A stretch of DNA of 23,187 nt from an uncultured Butyricicoccus sp. (GTDB lineage Bacteria; Bacillota; Clostridia; Oscillospirales; Butyricicoccaceae): NCBI GenBank assembly GCA_900544475.1, contig UQVU01000014.1:1-23187 (forward strand), in the 5' to 3' direction. The position numbers were made by a program, and so were the translations under genes. Under the pieces are notes generated by a model that saw only the letters and a program-made list of their open reading frames with translations, was not told where the DNA came from and did not search any database. Positions 21,444-23,187 of this stretch are shown piece after piece (positions within the stretch are counted from its first letter, which is position 1; each line of letters starts with the position of its first letter).

Positions 21444-22880
21444 TCAGCCTTCGAATGCCTTCAGCGAGGCAATCGTTTCATCGTACCATTTTTCAAAATT
21501 CTCGTCCGTCAGGAACTCCGCCTCCGCGTCTGCGGCGCTCTGTCCGGCGGCGATGCGCTCCTCGACCGTCCGGCGGTCGGCGGCGGCGCGGTCGCTCATG
21601 CAGTATTCGAGCGCGTGGCGTGCGTCCTTGGCTCCTGCGAAGGCGCGCATGGTGTACAGCTCGTTGTTGTTTACCGCGTCAATGGCGTTCGAGAGAATGT
21701 TCTTCATATCGTCGGTCATCGTCAGACCGCTTTCTTCAATGGCATCCATGCTGTTCGCCGCGCGGGTAACGGGCAGATAGCCCGAGCCGACGGCGAAGCT
21801 GATGTTGTTTTCCGGCTGCGTGAACCACTTGAGGAACTCGACCGATGCCTTGATCTGCTCGTCGGTGCCCTGCGTCACGACCATGCCCGCGCCCTGCTGC
21901 ACCGAAACCGGCTTCGTGCCCTCGAAGTACGGGCACGGCAGAACGCGCATCATGATGTCGTGGCTGTCGCCGCTGTCGGTCTGGACCTGCTTCGGGAAGA
22001 AGGACGCACTCGAGCACGAGCCGACATAGGCCAGCAGGTCGCCGGTCTTTACCTCATCGCTGCGGAAGCGTCCGGAGGCGGACAGATAGCCCTTGATGAA
22101 CGGCACGTAATAATTGTCCCACAGCTTGCGGACAACGTCCTTGTCGAAATGCAGGGTCATTTTACCGTTTTCGACATCGAAAACCGTGGCGCCGAGCTCC
22201 TTTGCGCCCGCGAGAATGTAGTTCGCCATGACGTCGCGGCCGAGAAGCGGCTTGCCGTCGTCGGGTGCGGCGGTCTGCGCGTCCGTCCAGTCATAGTATT
22301 TCTCCGCCGTGGCAACCGCGCCCTCGACGGTCGCAAGGTCGCTGTAATCCGCGCCGGTAGCGGAAGCGAAGCTCTGCCAGTCGGTATCGTTCAGGAACAT
22401 CAGCTCGGTGCTCTTGGCGGTCGGGAAAATCTTGATGCTGCCGCTGCCGTCGAAGTCGCCCTCGGTCAGGTAGTTCTCCACGTACAGCTCGCGCTCCTTC
22501 TCGTCAAGATAGGGCGCAAGGTCAACGAGCAGGCCCATCTGGTCGATGGCGTAGGCGGTATCGGCGTAGGCCGCGAAGATATTCGGCAGAGCCTCCGCGC
22601 CGACCTTGCCCTCGGCGGCGTTCAGCACGTTGGTTTCGAGGTCGTTGACGCTGCCCTGACTGGACGAGACGACCTCGATGTTCCTCTCCTTGCCGACGGT
22701 GTCGTTGAAGTCCTCGACGAGCCTGTTGAACGACTCAAGCTGGTCACCGTTGTAGTACGTCCAGACGGTCAGCTCGATCGGACTTGCGAACGCCGTAGTT
22801 TTCTCCGTGCCGCACGCGGCCGTGCCGAGAAGCAGTGCTCCGACCAGCAGCGACGCCGTGATTTTCACCCTTTTCTTCAT
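21444..22880 (-). CDS. Extracellular solute-binding lipoprotein (ABC family 1 type)
   Basis: Exported lipoprotein of 478 aa: signal MKKRVKITASLLVGALLLGT, then AAC with the lipidated C23. The mature part has the family 1 (sugar-type) fold pattern: LTVWTYYNGDQLESFNRLVE at the start, then LPNIFAAYADTAYAIDQMG, LLAYVGSCSSASFF, and a late segment SVEFLKWFTQPENNISFAV. The start at 22880 is set by GGAAAGAGG and the lipobox; the frame runs open 59 codons upstream but through the promoter and terminator. No permease or ATPase follows; the next gene, 39 bp on, is the GGDEF-EAL membrane protein. It may therefore present a ligand to that sensor instead of feeding a transporter, or work with a permease elsewhere. 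Confidence 0.88.
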   Translation of the reverse strand: MKKRVKITASLLVGALLLGTAACGTEKTTAFASPIELTVWTYYNGDQLESFNRLVEDFNDTVGKERNIEVVSSSQGSVNDLETNVLNAAEGKVGAEALPNIFAAYADTAYAIDQMGLLVDLAPYLDEKERELYVENYLTEGDFDGSGSIKIFPTAKSTELMFLNDTDWQSFASATGADYSDLATVEGAVATAEKYYDWTDAQTAAPDDGKPLLGRDVMANYILAGAKELGATVFDVENGKMTLHFDKDVVRKLWDNYYVPFIKGYLSASGRFRSDEVKTGDLLAYVGSCSSASFFPKQVQTDSGDSHDIMMRVLPCPYFEGTKPVSVQQGAGMVVTQGTDEQIKASVEFLKWFTQPENNISFAVGSGYLPVTRAANSMDAIEESGLTMTDDMKNILSNAIDAVNNNELYTMRAFAGAKDARHALEYCMSDRAAADRRTVEERIAAGQSAADAEAEFLTDENFEKWYDETIASLKAFEG

Positions 22881-22920
22881 ACTGTTGTTCCTCTTTCCGC
22901 ATAATCGCAATACAGTAATA

Positions 22921-22926
22921 TTGTAG
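22921..22926 (-). promoter_or_regulatory. Candidate -10 of the lipoprotein operon
   Basis: TACAAT on the - strand (plus-strand ATTGTA at about 22919-22924), roughly 40 bp before the ATG. No good -35 is visible at the right distance (TTTCTT at best). The rest of 22881-23187 holds a terminator, one array-type hairpin module and a repeat element; no gene. Confidence 0.4.
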
Positions 22927-22992
22927 CACAAAATTTGCCGGAAAGAAATGAATTGCGCAAAATTTTGCCGTTCTGTCACATAAACTGCAAAC

Positions 22993-23026
22993 AAAAAAAG
23001 GCACAGACTCTCATCTGCACCTTTTT
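22993..23026. terminator. Terminator upstream of the lipoprotein gene
   Basis: On the - strand GGTGCAGA pairs with TCTGTGCC (two G-U pairs) around a 6-nt loop, followed by a 7-nt T-run; the + strand also has CTTTTT. It separates the lipoprotein operon from whatever lies beyond the window, which means the lipoprotein is the first gene of its transcript. Confidence 0.7.
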
Positions 23027-23035
23027 GCAATAACG

Positions 23036-23059
23036 TCTGCCGTGCGGCAACACGCATAA
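23036..23059. repeat. Stray hairpin module of the array family
   Basis: CTGCCGTGCGGCA followed by ACACGCATAAA matches 4884-4907 of the first array in 21 of 24 positions. It directly precedes the repeat element at the window end. Confidence 0.5.
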
Positions 23060-23064
23060 ACTAG

Positions 23065-23187
23065 GGCAACACCGCACAATTAAAGCTGCGGCGCTTTGCG
23101 GAAATTTCGCGCCCTGACTTTGTTGCGATTTCTTGCAATACGAAAGTATTGCTTCAAAACCGCGCCTCGTCAGTACGCAAAATTTAC
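23065..23187 (-). mobile_element. Longer MITE-like element copy, cut by window edge
   Basis: Starts with the terminal repeat GGCAACACCGCACAATT and runs to the window end, where GCGTACGTACTGACG-type sequence (plus strand CCGCGCCTCGTCAGTACGCA) matches the copy at 18322-18349 in the opposite orientation. It contains an inner hairpin GCAATAC/GTATTGC (about 23140-23157) absent from the shorter copy. The far end lies outside the window. No coding capacity. Confidence 0.65.

Overview
The window looks like chromosomal DNA of a moderately GC-rich, anaerobic, Gram-positive Clostridia member. My inference is Oscillospirales, perhaps close to Butyricicoccus/Agathobaculum, but that rests on gene content rather than any search. 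Supporting signs are exported SLH-domain proteins, an [FeFe] hydrogenase with clostridial-type features, acetate kinase, AGGAGG-type ribosome sites and many intrinsic terminators. No phage, plasmid, CRISPR, tRNA or rRNA gene was seen.

Layout, left to right. (1) 1-4720, + strand: the end of a phosphate locus, pstA (cut by the window edge), pstB, phoU, an OmpR-type response regulator (phoB) and its PAS-containing histidine kinase (phoR). (2) 4721-5326: about 600 bp without a gene, built almost entirely from about 19 consecutive hairpins. (3) 5327-5951: a divergent control region with a predicted 34-aa peptide gene on the - strand, two opposed promoters and three related LacI/CcpA-type palindromes (core GCAAACGTTTGC). 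(4) 5952-9089: a secreted, SLH-anchored, purple-acid-phosphatase-like metallophosphoesterase. It fits the phosphate locus as a surface phosphate scavenger. (5) 9193-13380, - strand: ackA, a CPBP membrane protease, a PHP-family phosphatase, ispE and a small membrane-peptide ORF. (6) 13381-13737: a second hairpin array sharing a 62-nt core (about 60/62 identical, opposite orientation) with the first. (7) 13738-16408, + strand: tmcAL, a DUF554 membrane protein and a small SLH protein. (8) 16471-17994, - strand: a group-B-like [FeFe] hydrogenase with a leader hairpin. (9) 18357-22880, - strand: an apparent two-gene operon of a solute-binding lipoprotein and a membrane GGDEF-EAL protein, with no permease. 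It is bracketed by two inverted copies of a short inverted-repeat element; the left copy supplies the last codons and stop of the GGDEF-EAL gene.

How it fits together: Pst imports phosphate, PhoU and the two-component pair sense and regulate, and the SLH phosphatase probably releases phosphate outside the cell. The palindromes suggest the phosphatase also answers to a LacI-family regulator (CcpA is possible), shared with the divergent peptide gene. ackA and tmcAL are divergent and both use acetate chemistry. The lipoprotein plus GGDEF-EAL pair looks like a ligand-sensing c-di-GMP module rather than a transporter. The most unusual parts are the two mosaic hairpin arrays, the operator-linked peptide/phosphatase pair and the repeat-bracketed c-di-GMP operon.
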